A DNA stretch of 64,000 nucleotides from Dermanyssus gallinae (lineage: Eukaryota; Arthropoda; Arachnida; Mesostigmata; Dermanyssidae). The DNA lies in contig QVRM01002238.1 of NCBI GenBank assembly GCA_003439945.1, positions 557,001 to 621,000 of the forward strand. Reading direction: 5' to 3'. Numbering within the stretch: the first letter of the stretch is position 1; the number at the start of each line of letters is the position of its first letter. Below are positions 1 through 11,446 of this stretch, in pieces. The notes under the pieces were generated by a model. It saw nothing but the letters and a program-made list of their open reading frames with translations. It searched no databases and was not told the origin of the DNA. A program made the position numbers and the translations under genes.

Positions 1-164
1 CATACGGCGTCATAGCTGTTGCTGTTGTGATTGCACTAAAACTCATCGTATGAACTGTAATTACTAATATGCTTATTCTTATGACTAATTTGGATGCGGT
101 ATCGTTGCCGCTTAAAAGACGTTTGCCGGTCTAAGGTCGCAGGTTCGGCGGTGGCGGTGACTTG

Positions 165-1010
165 AGGTGCTCGAGGTTGTTGCAATTGTTGTTGTTGTTG
201 TTGTTTTTGTTGTCGGCGTCGTTGTGGGTGTTACTACCTACTACAATGGTAGTAGTGTTGGTGTAGGTTTGCAGTTGGACATTGGCGGTAGCCGTGTTTG
301 CATTAGCAACAATATCAAAACAACAACAACATCGGCAACAACGGCAGGAGCAACAACATCAACAGTAGCAACAACAACAACAACACCAATCACACGGAGA
401 CAATCTAAATCACACACATACTAATAATAACAATACTAGACTGAGCACAGTTGCAATGATTCTACCTTTAGTTAGCTGTTGCTGCTGCTGTTGTTGTTTT
501 TTTTGCTGTTGCACTTGCTGCGGTTTGCGGCGCGCCGGTCGACAACACCATCACACCAGGTAGGTTGCTGGAACTGCTTGTTATTGTTGTTCCTGTTGTC
601 GTTGTTGTTGTTGTTGTTGTCGTACAGCAGTTGTTGCTGCCGCTGCTGCTGCTCCTGTAGTTTGTTGGTAGCAGAAGTAGTGAAGCACGACGACGTACGT
701 TTGTCAGTCAATCAGGTAGTCTGTTAGTTGGTTATAGTTAGTTAGTTAGTAAAATAGGTAACAAGTAGCAAGAAATACACTTGCACGAGGTTAGGAGGGC
801 GAGTTGAACTGAGATATTGCGCTTGCTGCTGCTGCTGCCCTTACTGGAGACACTGGTGGTGATCTCGGACGCTGTCGTCGTTGCATCCGTTGTTGTTCGT
901 ATTGCTGTTTTTGTTGTTGTTGTTGTTGATGGTGATGGCGTTGTTGTTGCTGTTGTTGTTGTTGTGGTAACAGCACACGACACGTCCGGGCAGCGGTGCG
1001 GTTGGCAATA
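165..1010. repeat. GTT/CAA trinucleotide island
   Basis: Imperfect GTT/CAA runs (for example 181-215, 318-400, 596-622, 910-965) are interspersed with GCT/CTG triplets. Open frames on both strands here are low-complexity (poly-Val, Thr, Asn, Leu) and are read as repeat artefacts, not genes. Confidence 0.8.
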
Positions 1011-2160
1011 GAGGAACGTCGCGCGGCCGAGTCGCCTGCTTTTCTACTACTGGAGAGCTGGACGAGACCGGCGCCAAACAGCAGGCGAGCGATCGAGCCT
1101 GCCAGCGAGCGAGCGAACGACGCACGGACGAACCGAGACCAACCGACCGACCGAACTACGATGATGACGACGGCGACGACGATGATGGCGAGAACCGGCC
1201 GTGTTCTACTACAGCGATCGTCGCTAACCGGCGGCAGCCGGGAAAGCAATCGACGCCTGCGTTCTCTCTCTCTCTCTCGCTGTCTCTTTCTTTCTCTCTC
1301 CCGCGCGCGCACTGTCTCCTTGTCGAGCGAACAAACGCGATTGCGAACGCGAGCGCGAGAGAGAGAGAGATCGAGAAACCAGCCACTGAGAGCGTCGACC
1401 ACCGCCCACCGTCCGCACCGCCGCCCGCACAACAACGATGACGCCGGCGCTGTCGCTGCCGCTGCTGCTGCCAGCGCCGCGATGACCACGACGACAATTC
1501 GTTGCTGTAGCGGCTGTGGCTGTTGTGGCTGCTGATGCTGACGCTGTGCCTCTTGCCCTGTTGGCTTACTACACGTACACTCGGCTAACTCGGTCCGTGC
1601 GTCGTTTGGTCGCTGACTGCTGACGACGCTGTTGTTCACTCGTCTCTCCGTCCGTCCGTCTCTCCGTTGTCCGTTTATCGGTCTGCTTGACGACGACGAC
1701 CGTGGCGGTGGGCTGCTGCTGCGCGCCGTTCGCGACCGCTACTGCTGCTGCAGCAGGCAATGAGTGGCATGGCGGCGCTGCGAATGGCGCGCCGGCGGCG
1801 ACGTTGGCAGTGGCGCGGCCACAGCAGCGGCGCCAGCAGCGGTTGCAGCCACCGCCGCCGCCGGCGCCGCGGCGGCGCTAGCGCCAGCGCCCATGGTAGC
1901 GGAGGCGCCGACGGAGCGCGAGTCCTCGCTGAGGGGTAGCGGCCGCAGCAGCGGCCGCGGCGGCGGCTGCTGCTGCTCCTGCAGCGGCGCCGGCGCCACC
2001 GCCACCGGCTGCTCTTGGGTCGAGGGACCGTCGACAGTCGACCGACAGCAGATCGAGCGACCGAGCGACCGACCGACCAAACGCCAGCTCGCTTGCCAGC
2101 CTGCCTGAGTCGCCCCCAGCCGCTCCTACGACCACCCCGAGCCGCCCCTATCGTTTGCCC
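1011..2160. other. CpG-rich island, possible promoter or 5' UTR
   Basis: The stretch is very GC-rich with many CpG dinucleotides, a CT-rich tract (1261-1310), a GA tract (1351-1372), CGAC/CGTC triplets and GCN-rich sequence (1730-1900). Overlapping open frames in several frames give Arg/Ala/Ser-rich products without a recognisable domain. It resembles regulatory or untranslated DNA of an arthropod gene; no start site or exon could be proved. Confidence 0.4.
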
Positions 2161-3340
2161 ATGCTCTCAGCTGCCCCGCTGACCCCTTTTCCCTTCCTTG
2201 CCATTGCCAAGCCCCACCCCCTACTTTTTGCTATCCCTTTGCCACACACCATATCCTCGGCAGCCGGTCTACCCTGCTTTGGCGGGCGACATGCTGCCCA
2301 CATAACCCCCACCCCCTCCCTCTCGAGACGCTGACCCCCTTTTCCCGCTGTTGTTCCTTGGATCCTCTACCCCGCTGCAGCCCCCACCTTTTGCCCCCCC
2401 CTCATCTTCCTCCCGGCTCTACGACTTGTAGCCCTCACCTCCAGCCCGCCCGGCAGCCCACCAGCATCACTACTATCATCATCATCATCATCATCATGAC
2501 CATCATCAACTTCGCTGCCACCGACGCCCCTTACTTCGTGACGTCTCACCAACGCCCTCTGCCCCAGACGACGTCCCACCACCAACGCGTCCTGCCACAT
2601 GACGCGGCCCACCAACGTGGGTGCCCTGTCCCCCGGTGGCAGTACCCCTCGGCGATGTCTCCACCATCTTGCGACGGCCATCGCGCCACGCGCCCCCTGC
2701 CGCCCCCATTGGGCAACCCCGCGTGCCCCCGCCCGCCCTCATTGGGCAACCCCACGGCCCCGTTCGTGCGCTCGCCCCAGCCCCCTTGTCGTACAATCCC
2801 AGCATTACCGCTCCAACTCCACTGGGTGCAGCACTCTATGTCCCGCGGTTCCGCGCAACGCCCCCCGCCCCCTTGCCCCAAGCAAACCCCCGGCAAGCTT
2901 CTCCCCGCAGCGCGTTTCTCCCTCCTGCTGTTACCCCCTATTCTTCCCGCTACCCGGCGCTTCTTCCCGCTACCAAGCAACGCCGCCTCCATTGCCACAA
3001 CCCCCCCCCCCTCGTGGCGTCGTCAAGCTGCTGCGGCTGCTGTCGCTGCGTCACACTCTCGATAGGGCAAACAGCGGCAAACGGGCAGCAGCCGACGCTC
3101 GGGGCCGGATGGCGCGCTGCCGCTTCTGCTGCAGCCACTCACACTATTCGTTCGCTCGGTCCGCCACCGCGCGTCGGTCGTCGTCGTCTCCGTCGGCTGG
3201 CTGGCTGGCCGCCTTTCGCTACACTCGCCGTGCGTCGATGCGAGTGGCAAAGCATCAGCAGCAGCAGCAGCGGCCCGCCTCTGCCTCTACCGCCTGCCGC
3301 TCGTTGCCGTCGGTAGCAGCGGAGTAGCAACGGTGATGTC
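2160..3340. other. C-rich low-complexity stretch
   Basis: The plus strand is strongly C-rich (many CCCC runs), producing proline-rich open frames of 230-240 codons in two frames at once. It includes a short ATC run (2476-2496) and a near-duplicate CATTGGGCAACCCC at about 2704 and 2739. No domain was recognised. I treat the frames as composition artefacts. Confidence 0.45.
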
Positions 3341-3342
3341 GT

Positions 3343-3432
3343 CGCCGTCGTCGTTGTCGCCGTCGTTGTTGTCGTTGTCGCCACTGTTGTCGTTGTCGCC
3401 ACTGTTGTCGTTGTCGCCGTCGTCGTCGTAGC
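3343..3432. repeat. 18-bp minisatellite, GTC/GTT based
   Basis: Tandem copies of an approximately 18-bp unit, CCACTGTTGTCGTTGTCG, are embedded in GTC/GTT triplets. Confidence 0.7.
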
Positions 3433-3799
3433 AAACAGGCACGAACCGAGAGCGAGCTGCGATGAGTAGCTGTGGCGGGACCCAGCACTGCCAGCGACGG
3501 TGACGGACGCCACCACCACCACCGCCCCCCATCCGTTCGTCCGTCCGTCCATACCCCTTACCTCCTAGACTACCCCACCGTCAGCACAACAGAACCGTCG
3601 GCCATCAACCGTCGACTGTCGACTGCGTCTGTCTGTCCGTTCGTCCGTCGGCCCCGTCAACAGACAAACAGACACGAAGGCCGGCGATCGGCGACAGAGC
3701 GTGCGTGTGCCTGCTGCGTGCGTAGCCGCTTGCAGGACGGCAAAAGCACCACCAGCAAGACCATCCGCCGTCGCCGCCGCCGCCGGCAAAGCAAACCAT

Positions 3800-4290
3800 G
3801 ACGACGACGACGACCAACAACGACAACAACATCAACAACGACAACAACAACAACATCAACAACGACAACAACAACATCAACAACGACACCAACAACAACG
3901 TCCGAGACACGGGAAAACAAGAGCAGAAGTGACACCGATGGTAACTACAGGACAACAGAAGCAGTAGCAGCAGCAATGAAACAACGACATGACAATATCA
4001 AAGAAGCACCAACAGCAACAACAACAACAACAACACATATGATAACAACAACAACAATAACATCACCACCAGAGCATAAATAGCAACTATTGTACAATGA
4101 GCAAAGCATGAAAAGCAACTATAAGGAGCAAAGCGAGAAGCAACTCTATAGCAGCAACAAGCATTAATAAGAACACTTACGAAGTGTAGCACTACCACTA
4201 ATACAATAGCGACGAGATGGGGACCAGGGATTGCTGCTGAATCACCACCCAATATCGAATGGACCTGTAACGACGACAGCAGCAACAACA
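3800..4290. repeat. CAA-rich tract
   Basis: Long imperfect CAA runs with interspersed CGA, CAT and GCA triplets cover most of 3816-4070; a shorter run lies at 4268-4295. Confidence 0.75.
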
Positions 4291-4295
4291 ACACC

Positions 4296-4716
4296 AATAT
4301 TAATAGCAACATTAGATTGCAACCCCCGTATACGTTTATAAAGCATCAGGCTACGTAACTGAGCTAAAATGATTAGAGATTAACCCTTTTCGATCTTATG
4401 GAAACAATGCCACCCTCGACTTCTCAACACGCTACAGCCCGTTATACTATGTTCAACAGCGGGATACTGAAAGCTATGATACTCAGCGTGTGTATATGCA
4501 CCTCTTGGTAGCATTAATAAGCTATAGCTACTCATTTAAGTCGGCAACAGGTATGGCACCCTTGCAGACACAATTTACAAGTATGTCAAAATGATGCGCT
4601 GCGAACAATTTATGTGTCCTGTAACAGACACCAGAATGTCAAGTAATGTGCTGGTGTCATCGACGTTTACATATATCCATATATATATATTTCAAGTAAT
4701 GTGCTGGTGTTATTTG

Positions 4717-4720
<4 letters not shown>
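4296..4720. other. unique sequence, with a 19-bp direct repeat at its end
   Basis: No gene was seen. TCAAGTAATGTGCTGGTGT occurs at about 4639 and again at about 4692, the second just before the AT tract. Confidence 0.5.
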
Positions 4721-4721
<1 letters not shown>

Positions 4722-4797
<76 letters not shown>

Positions 4798-4810
4798 CAT
4801 ACATACATAT
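4722..4810. repeat. AT microsatellite with CATA tail
   Basis: About 35 TA units, followed by several ACAT/CATA repeats. The Tyr-Ile open frame through it is an artefact. Confidence 0.9.
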
Positions 4811-5305
4811 ACAAACTCGGAGCATTTGGGTCATTAATTCGAGCTGATACTTGTTTTGTGTATGGTACTAAAAAAAAATCGAGGTCGAAACAGTGAAGCT
4901 CTCAGGATACCCGCAACAAAAAACGAGCTTAAACTGAGCTCACCAGATCGCGCTATCAGCCGGTCGCTTAAAAAAAAACAGATTGACAGGTAACATTAGG
5001 TTATTAAGCCCCACACTTAAGAATATCAAACCCGCTGGAATAAAGCGATCTTCTTTAGCCTAGGCGTTTCACCTCGACCACGACGGGCCCGTCAAGATAA
5101 CGTTAGTGTATGAAAAGACTCGTGTGTCGCAGCTGATGCACGTACCGCAAGACCGGTGTACATACCCAGGTGGGCGAGTTATATACACGCATGAATCTGT
5201 ATGTTTGAATAGATGTCGCGCATGATACCTATGCACATGACAGTTGCAGCTCACAATATGATAAGGCATACGATACAAACACAACTAACCATTCGCTATA
5301 ACACA

Positions 5306-5308
<3 letters not shown>
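4811..5308. other. no gene seen
   Basis: Mixed-composition unique sequence; no exon, RNA gene or repeat was recognised. Confidence 0.4.

Positions 5309-5356
<48 letters not shown>
5309..5356. repeat. AT microsatellite
   Basis: About 24 AT units. Confidence 0.9.
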
Positions 5357-5358
<2 letters not shown>

Positions 5359-6477
5359 TGGATACATGAGCTGTAAAACACCGGGCACTGATGCCTCAAG
5401 TAGACGCGTGTGTTAAATGAATTATGACAAGAAATAATTGCCAAACAAATAACACTGCAAACCTATTAGAGAGTGAGAATGTGCGTGAGAGAGGGATAGA
5501 GATAGAGAGAGACAAATATTCGATAGGCCAAGATTAGCGTTGCGCGCCATGCTGACATGGTGTAAGAGCAATATCGATGTGAACAACAACATCAACAGTG
5601 GTAGTAATGGAACTACAGCAACAGCAATAACAACGACAACATGATCAGGCCCGCGACCGCCGCAGAACAACAACAGCCGCTGCAGCAGATAATCCTAAAG
5701 ACCAACGAATCAATGGTAGCGCAGTGAGAAGCTGCGTAACCGGAACCACTGTCGGCACTGGCTTGATGTTAGAACTTGTTTATCCTCCTGATTCGCCCTC
5801 GCCGACTCTTTCCTACTCTCTTCTTGTGGCTGTTCTAGTTGTTGTTGTTGTTGTCGATGTTGCTATTGAACGACAACGCGAGATGGATGACAAGCAGCCA
5901 AGGCAGTTTCTCCACGTCTCTCTTTCACGATATTATATGTGTATACGCACATATCCATTTTTCTCTCTTTCTTTCCCTCTCGCTCGCTCGCCGCTCTACG
6001 TTTCGGCGCGCCTGTTTCCACCGAGAAACGAATGGCGAAATCTGTCAGGCAGGCAGTCAGTTAGCACTCGGTTCGTCCGAGTCCTCAGCTCCCCCTCCTC
6101 CCCTCCCCCCCCTCTCTCTCATCTCTTCTGCCCCCCCTCCCCCCGCTCACACCTCCACCCCCTCCGGCTAAGAATACAGATCGTCTACCTAGGCAGGCAC
6201 AGCAGCGACAGGCAATATGGAGATTGACGTTGTGTGAGCGCACGTGGTAGATTGACGTTGCAATGAGCGCGAAAACGACACGCTGTGGTTAGCTGCGATG
6301 GCCATGACGGCGCGGTGGCATCGGCGGAGGCGTCGGCGTCGCTAGGTCGCGTCTCAAGCGTGAACAACAGCACCATCTCAAGCGTCTACAGAGAGACCGT
6401 AGAGATACAGCGTTCCAGACAGACGGCGGTACCAACGCAGGGCATAGGAGGGCCGTACTGCAGCCGACATAGCATCA
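5357..6477. other. mixed low-complexity stretch, no gene confirmed
   Basis: It contains GA-rich (5465-5515), CAA (5581-5640), GTT (5836-5860) and C/T-rich (6080-6165) segments. A 167-codon open frame (5724-6227) has no recognisable domain and is Ser/Pro/Leu-rich. Confidence 0.4.
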
Positions 6478-6720
6478 CCAAGAGCATCATCGTCGTCGTC
6501 ATGACGATGATGGCGATGATGATGATGATGATGATGGTGATCACCATGATCCGCATGATGATGATGATGATGGTGGTGGTGGTAATAATGATGATGATGA
6601 TGATGGTGATCACCATGAACCGTCACCATGATCACCATGATCGTGGTTGTCACCGACACCGTCACTTATGACTATCGTCATCATCTCCACTGCCATCATC
6701 ATCATCATCAGCATCCTCTT
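6478..6720. repeat. GAT/ATC trinucleotide cluster with two copies of a palindrome
   Basis: GAT runs and ATC/CAT runs alternate. GATGATGGTGATCACCATGA, containing the palindrome ATGGTGATCACCAT, occurs twice (about 6528 and 6597). Confidence 0.75.
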
Positions 6721-6807
6721 TCTCATGATCATGATCAATCCCGACATTAGGATGTACGGCGGCTGGTACTGCCACGTATAGTTGCTGGATGGTCGCATCT
6801 TGCCCCA

Positions 6808-6983
6808 CAACAACAACAACAACAATAACATCTGTAGCGGCCGCAGTTACACCAGCGGTAGCCGCAACAGCAGCAGCAGCAACAGCATCAACATCAACAA
6901 CAATAGCAATTGTAGTAGTCGCTGTAGTAGAAGTGGTAGTAAGTGTAGTAGTAATAGTGGCCGCAGCAGCAACATCACCATTA
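6808..6983. repeat. CAA/CAG/GTA trinucleotide cluster
   Basis: Short CAA, CAG, ATC and GTA runs lie immediately before a foldback at 6984-7023. Confidence 0.65.
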
Positions 6984-7023
6984 TTTAATACTACTTCAAC
7001 ACAGGGGTTGAAGTAGTATTAAA
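6984..7023. repeat. perfect inverted repeat, 17-bp arms, 6-nt loop
   Basis: TTTAATACTACTTCAAC (6984-7000), ACAGGG, then GTTGAAGTAGTATTAAA (7007-7023). Every base of the arms pairs. Confidence 0.85.
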
Positions 7024-7250
7024 GAATGGTTCCAGCTCCTCGCCTCTTCCTGAGGAGGCCATTTAGGTGAGAGATTTTTAGTGGGTATTATGCCAACAAC
7101 ATCGGCATCGAGTAGTCCCACACTACCCGCTTTAGGTGTGCGTAAAAGCATTTGTTCCTCTCACCACAAAAAAAAGTAGCAGCAACATCAATCTAGTTGA
7201 ATTAGCAGTAATAGCGTTAATAGTTGTACTAGTAACCGCCGTTGGAGCAG

Positions 7251-7431
7251 CTGTCGAGCCCGGTGGCGTGGTGGGTGCATTCGCCTGCGCCTCGCGACCG
7301 GAGGAGACACATAGATGCGTGGGTTCGAATCCCACCGTTGCACAGTTGTATTCATGGGGGCCCGTCTATGATGCAAAGCGAAAAGCAGTCCCGTGGAACT
7401 TAAATCTTGGCTGAGGTCAGCCCAAAAAGTC
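7251..7431 (+). mobile_element. tRNA-derived SINE, copy A (full length)
   Basis: The element begins CTGTCGAGCCCGGTGGCG. It has an A-box-like TGGCGTGGTGG (7264-7274) and a canonical B box GGTTCGAATCC (7322-7332), so the head is tRNA-like. A tRNA-unrelated body follows (ATGGGGGCCCGTCTATGA, then AAGCAGTCCCGTGGAA). The end is a small stem-loop, GGCTGA-GG-TCAGCC, then CCCAAAAAGT. A 7-bp direct repeat GTTGGAG (7241-7247 and 7443-7449) may be the target-site duplication. Three related copies lie in this window. Pol III transcription from the internal promoter and retroposition by a partner LINE are inferred from SINE biology. Confidence 0.82.
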
Positions 7432-7475
7432 TATTATTAGCTGTTGGAGGAAGAAAAGGAGTAATAGCAAACTTG

Positions 7476-7486
7476 TAGCAACAGTT

Positions 7487-7514
<28 letters not shown>
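7476..7514. repeat. GTA microsatellite
   Basis: About 9 GTA units follow a GCAACA stretch, 45 bp after SINE copy A. Confidence 0.75.
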
Positions 7515-7517
<3 letters not shown>

Positions 7518-7719
7518 GGGATGGTGGATGGGGGAGTGGATAGCAGAGTGGCAGCGTCGGCGATCACAGTACCGGTCTAAGCCAGACCGGTCTAGGTTCA
7601 AAGGGGATGGTGGATGATCTAGAATTAAAAACAACCTCATTAAAAAAATGTAATTCTAGTAATAGTTGTTGTAGTCGTAGTAGTCGCGGTATTTGTAGTA
7701 GGACGTTGTTTTGACTAGC

Positions 7720-8440
7720 CGCGTTTTGCCATAGGGGAAGAAAGACAACGTAGATCAGATCAGGTGCCGCAGATGTAGTACAAACGAAGGGACATGCGGC
7801 TAAAAGCTGTACATCACAGATGCAGGATGCAATAATTGCAAGCAGGGCGACCTCCAAAATGCAACAAAGTCCATAGAGAGCCCTATGGACAGGTAATGCA
7901 TCCGAGGAAACCCGAGATTGCAAGGGCAACTCGAGCAACTCCAAGCAAGAAACCCAGCGGCAAAACGAAAACGACACGGAGGGACACACGTCTGCCAATC
8001 AAACGCAGGCGGAAGCCCCCACTCAGGCCGCTATCGCCGAGCAGCGGGCTATAGCGCACGCACCGATAGAGCTGAAGGGTTGCCGCTGTACAACAAGACC
8101 AGATAGGGTACACAAGCACGGGAATAAGAACAGCCCGATGACGAGTATCAAATGCATACAAATTAACCTGGACTGTTCCAATGAGGCCCAGGCGATGCTA
8201 GATGCAAAGAGGCAGATGGAAGATTGTGCAGCTGATGATGAAGATCTGCGAACCCAAACTGAGTTGGCTTTCCGACAATCCGGCAAACGAAGGTTGGGAT
8301 GAGGATGGGGACGCGGTGTTGTGGGTTCAACTCACAGTACCCGTTAAGACTCACAGTACTGCGGCAAGAAATAACAAAGCCATCCTTGGCGGCTGCAGCA
8401 GCAGCATCACCACTACCACCAAAGGCAGATAAGTGGTGGA
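7720..8440 (+). pseudogene. LINE remnant: Gag-like zinc knuckles and start of ORF2 endonuclease
   Basis: Non-LTR retrotransposons of the R1/I/Jockey group encode a Gag-like ORF1 with CCHC knuckles, then an ORF2 that begins with an apurinic endonuclease. Across three frames this stretch reads CRRCSTNEG, GHAAKSCTS and CNNCKQGDL, a double knuckle broken by frameshifts (about 7760-7860). From about 8143 it reads IKCIQINLDCSNEAQAML, the usual start of the endonuclease domain. Later fragments (QLTVPVKTHS) fit the same reading but are weak. No reverse transcriptase follows, so the copy is truncated and dead. Confidence 0.6.
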
Positions 8441-9209
8441 GTCTGCTGCCGACGCATTGTCAGCAGACGCTCAACCAGATCGATCTCTGTCGAAGAAGAA
8501 GAAGAATAATACCATAACCGGCCGTACAAAGAGTATAAAGACGGCGATGGTGAACGCGATCCGAGTGCGCCAGCCGGGCATCATGTCCACAACAACATCT
8601 ATACTCGAATTTTCATTCAGCGTTGCTACCTACCCGCGCTGCTGTTTTCGCGATCACCTGCTCATTGTTTCAGATGATGATATCGAAAATTTTAATTTTG
8701 TGGTTGTCAAGTACACACGTGCCCTCAACAGATCTCAAAGGCACGAAATGTATTTGCCCTACACTAGTACACTTATAATAACAGTCGGCCTGGGCCAACA
8801 ACAGTAGCAGCAACATCGCCACCAGCATTAGCAACCGCAACAATAACAAAGGTAGCATTAGATACAGCCATCGACACACCAATACCAATAAAATCCTAGA
8901 CGGACTACGCTAAACCACTATCACTATTAGGCAAGCGAGTAAACGAACTCAACATATCTATCCACCCCTATGCATATAAAAAGGACAGATCGAGAGACAA
9001 AGAGAGAGGGGGGGGGAGTTGTCGGTATTTCTCGTAAGCTCGGCGGCCACGTCGGTTGCGACAGCACCGCGACGTTGGCATTCTCGTTATAGACCCAAGA
9101 CCCAATCCAGAGCGGATCAATCGATCAATCAGCGCGGCCACCCACGTTTCTACTATTGACGTCAAATGACGCTGCTAATGCTCGCCGCTGGCTCACTGTT
9201 AGCGTTGCA
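8441..9209. other. no gene seen
   Basis: Unique sequence after the LINE relic, with short GAA (8490-8505) and GA/G (8993-9017) runs. Confidence 0.4.
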
Positions 9210-9312
9210 TAGGTGCTTTGTTGTTGTTGTTGTCGTCGTTATTGTTGCCGTTGTTATTGTTGCTGTTGCTGTTGTGACTGTTGTCGTTGTTGTTGATGCT
9301 GCTGTTGTCACT
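9210..9312. repeat. GTT/GTC trinucleotide tract
   Basis: An imperfect GTT, GTC, ATT and GCT run gives poly-Val and Thr/Asn frames on opposite strands. Confidence 0.75.
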
Positions 9313-10291
9313 GTCACGGACATCGTTCTTGCTGTCGGTGAAATGACGGTCAAGGTGTCTGTGTTCTTTGCCGTGTGCCTTATCTGCGCATAGACTTTCT
9401 TCCACTCACGGCTTCAACTTTTCTGCGACTCCCCACAGTAAGGCTACTGAGGACATAACTTTAAAATCCGTCACGGACAAGAGAATTCTAGGCAAAATCG
9501 AACCTACTTGTTCTTAATGTTGGCAGGAAGTCACAAGTGTTATGCGATAGATGTCTGTCTGTATGGCAACATTGTTGCGTGTCCGTGTACCTTTAGCCAG
9601 ACTATAACGTTCTCATACCGACGTCATATGGCCCTTCTTGTCCAGAAGAAGAAAAACAGGAATGTAGCAGCTGCCTTAGGTAGGCAGGCAGGTAGGACCT
9701 TGATGCCTATCCAGAGCTAATTTGCCAACAATCAGCCCAACGATGAAGGACGAACTCAACAGCCACAGCCCAATGATTCGAACTCTAGCTCGCTGATTTA
9801 CCTAGCTACTATGACTGGTGATTGTCATGACAACGCCCTGCTGCTCCTTAGAACAACGCAGCACCGACACCGAAGGCACCCGGCTAGGCGTTGTCCTGTG
9901 CTGGTCTTATCCTTATTCCACGTGATCTGCTTGATCGAGTCACTGTCCCTAATATTTGCCCTACCCTCCTATCCCGTATACCCGCACATAGCCGCACTAA
10001 TTGGGCAGCAACCATTGCTACCCCGTTACAGCTGCTACGGCAACCGACGGTAATCCTAGTCCCATCCTATAATCTAGTAGACTCCATACAGCTTAACTTA
10101 ACGTTAACTACATACGGCTTTAACGATACCTACCACAGCTAATGCTGCTACCACTACAAGGCCAAAGTTCACCTAGAACCAACACGGCTGCTTGCTGTTT
10201 TGGTGCTGCTGATCGCGGCCGCGTTTCTCCAATTTTTTTCTTGGGAAACTTTCTTTCCTGCACCTACATACACTGCCTACTTGTGCACTGC
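9313..10291. other. no gene confirmed
   Basis: Unique sequence. Open frames of 70-85 codons show no domain. Confidence 0.35.
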
Positions 10292-10387
10292 GTACAGTGT
10301 CTACTTTCCTACGACGTACCGTATCTACCTCCCTACGACGTACAGTGTCTACTTTCCTACAACATACAATTTCAACTTCCCTGCTAC
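10292..10387 (+). repeat. 24-bp minisatellite, four units
   Basis: Units begin at 10292, 10316, 10340 and 10364 (consensus GTACAGTGTCTACTTTCCTA plus CGAC). The unit is a multiple of three and stays open in all three forward frames. One frame reads an 8-residue repeat, TYSVYFPT. The surrounding frame (10200-10871) is open for 223 codons, but no domain was recognised. Confidence 0.8.
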
Positions 10388-10974
10388 AGACAGGGCGTTC
10401 TCCTACGAGCGTCTCCTTCTACTACCGTCGACGGGCTCGACAGCTCCGCGAGGAGCTTTTCGACGCTGGCGCTTGCTGTGCTGCAGGAACACCATCAGAG
10501 GCGGCATCGGCCAACGCACGACGAAGTTGATGAGGGAAAGAAGAGATAATGTCATTTGGCAGCCCGGCCGTCGCCAACCGTCGGCGTCACTGACTGCCTC
10601 CGGCTGTGTCCTGCCCCCGCGCAGGCGGGTGGACGGGTGGTGGAGTGCCAATATGTGCCCGGCGCTGCTCTCTGATGCAAACGCCGGACTGCGACGACGA
10701 CGGAGGCTGAGCAGGAGAAGACGACAACGACGACGACGACCACGACGAAGGAAAGCGACGTTGGCAGTGGTGGGCTGCGAGTGGAGCCAGCGGTGGCGTC
10801 GTAGTTTGAGAGACGAACAACGACGAACCAGCAAGCGAACGGCGGCGGCTGCAAGACCGCTCCAGGTATAAGGTCTGCCGACAGACCGATCGGCGGGTGG
10901 GCAAACCTACAGACATAGACAGACAAACAGGATTGCTGGCCAGACACGCTGGCCAACAGAGAAGTCTGGCGTGT
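10388..10974. other. GC-rich stretch with CGA triplets
   Basis: CpG-rich DNA with a CGA/CGACGA run (10691-10750) and a direct repeat around CTGGCCAGACACGCTGGCCA (10936-10955). Arg-rich open frames occur on both strands. It is similar in style to the 1.0-2.1 kb island. Confidence 0.4.
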
Positions 10975-11110
10975 CGTCGTTGTTGTCGTGGTCGTCGTTG
11001 TTGTTGTGGTCGTCGTTGTTGTAGTGGTCGTCGTTGTTGTTGTGGTCGTCGTTGTTGTCGTGGTCGTCGTTGTTGTCGTGGTCGTTGTTGTTGTCGTCGT
11101 CGTTCTCGCC
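10975..11110. repeat. 18-bp GTY minisatellite
   Basis: Tandem units of about 18 bp (GTGGTCGTCGTTGTTGTT). The plus frame is an uninterrupted poly-Val stretch. Confidence 0.8.
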
Positions 11111-11289
11111 GTGGCGCGGCGACTCCTGCCGTCACCATCACCTTTGCTGGTACTGTCGCTGCCGCTAAGATTCTTGGCAACAGCGACATCAGCATCAGCG
11201 ACAGGAAAAACAACACCAACAACATCGAGAACAGCGGTAGCTCACTTGCTCCGTCTCGGCGCTGTGCTGCGCACGCGCAGCCTCGCAAT

Positions 11290-11446
11290 TGACGACGACA
11301 ACAACAAGAACAACTACATCAACAACAACAACAACAGCGACAACAACAACGACGACGACGACATCAATATGAACAACAACGACGACGACGACATCAATAT
11401 GAACAACAACGACGACATCCACATCCACAACAACAACGAGAACAGC
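11290..11446. repeat. CAA/CGA tract with a 30-bp tandem unit
   Basis: AACAACAACGACGACGACGA plus CATCAATATG is repeated twice (about 11342-11401), followed by a shortened third unit, within a longer CAA/CGA tract. Confidence 0.75.

Noticed and set aside
305..420. CAA runs as a polyglutamine gene
   Set aside because: The CAA phase yields Thr, Asn and Gln in different frames, with no flanking coding region or splice structure.
2358..3327. Proline-rich proteins of about 235 residues in overlapping frames
   Set aside because: Two plus frames and minus frames are open at once because the DNA is C-rich and stop-poor; no domain is seen.
4690..4810. Tyr-Ile repeat protein (also at 5.3, 45.0, 52.7 and 56.0 kb)
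   Set aside because: TATATA has no stop in these frames, so an open frame is guaranteed; not coding evidence.
10988..11105. Poly-valine open frame
   Set aside because: It is purely the GTY repeat read in one frame; no start context or domain.
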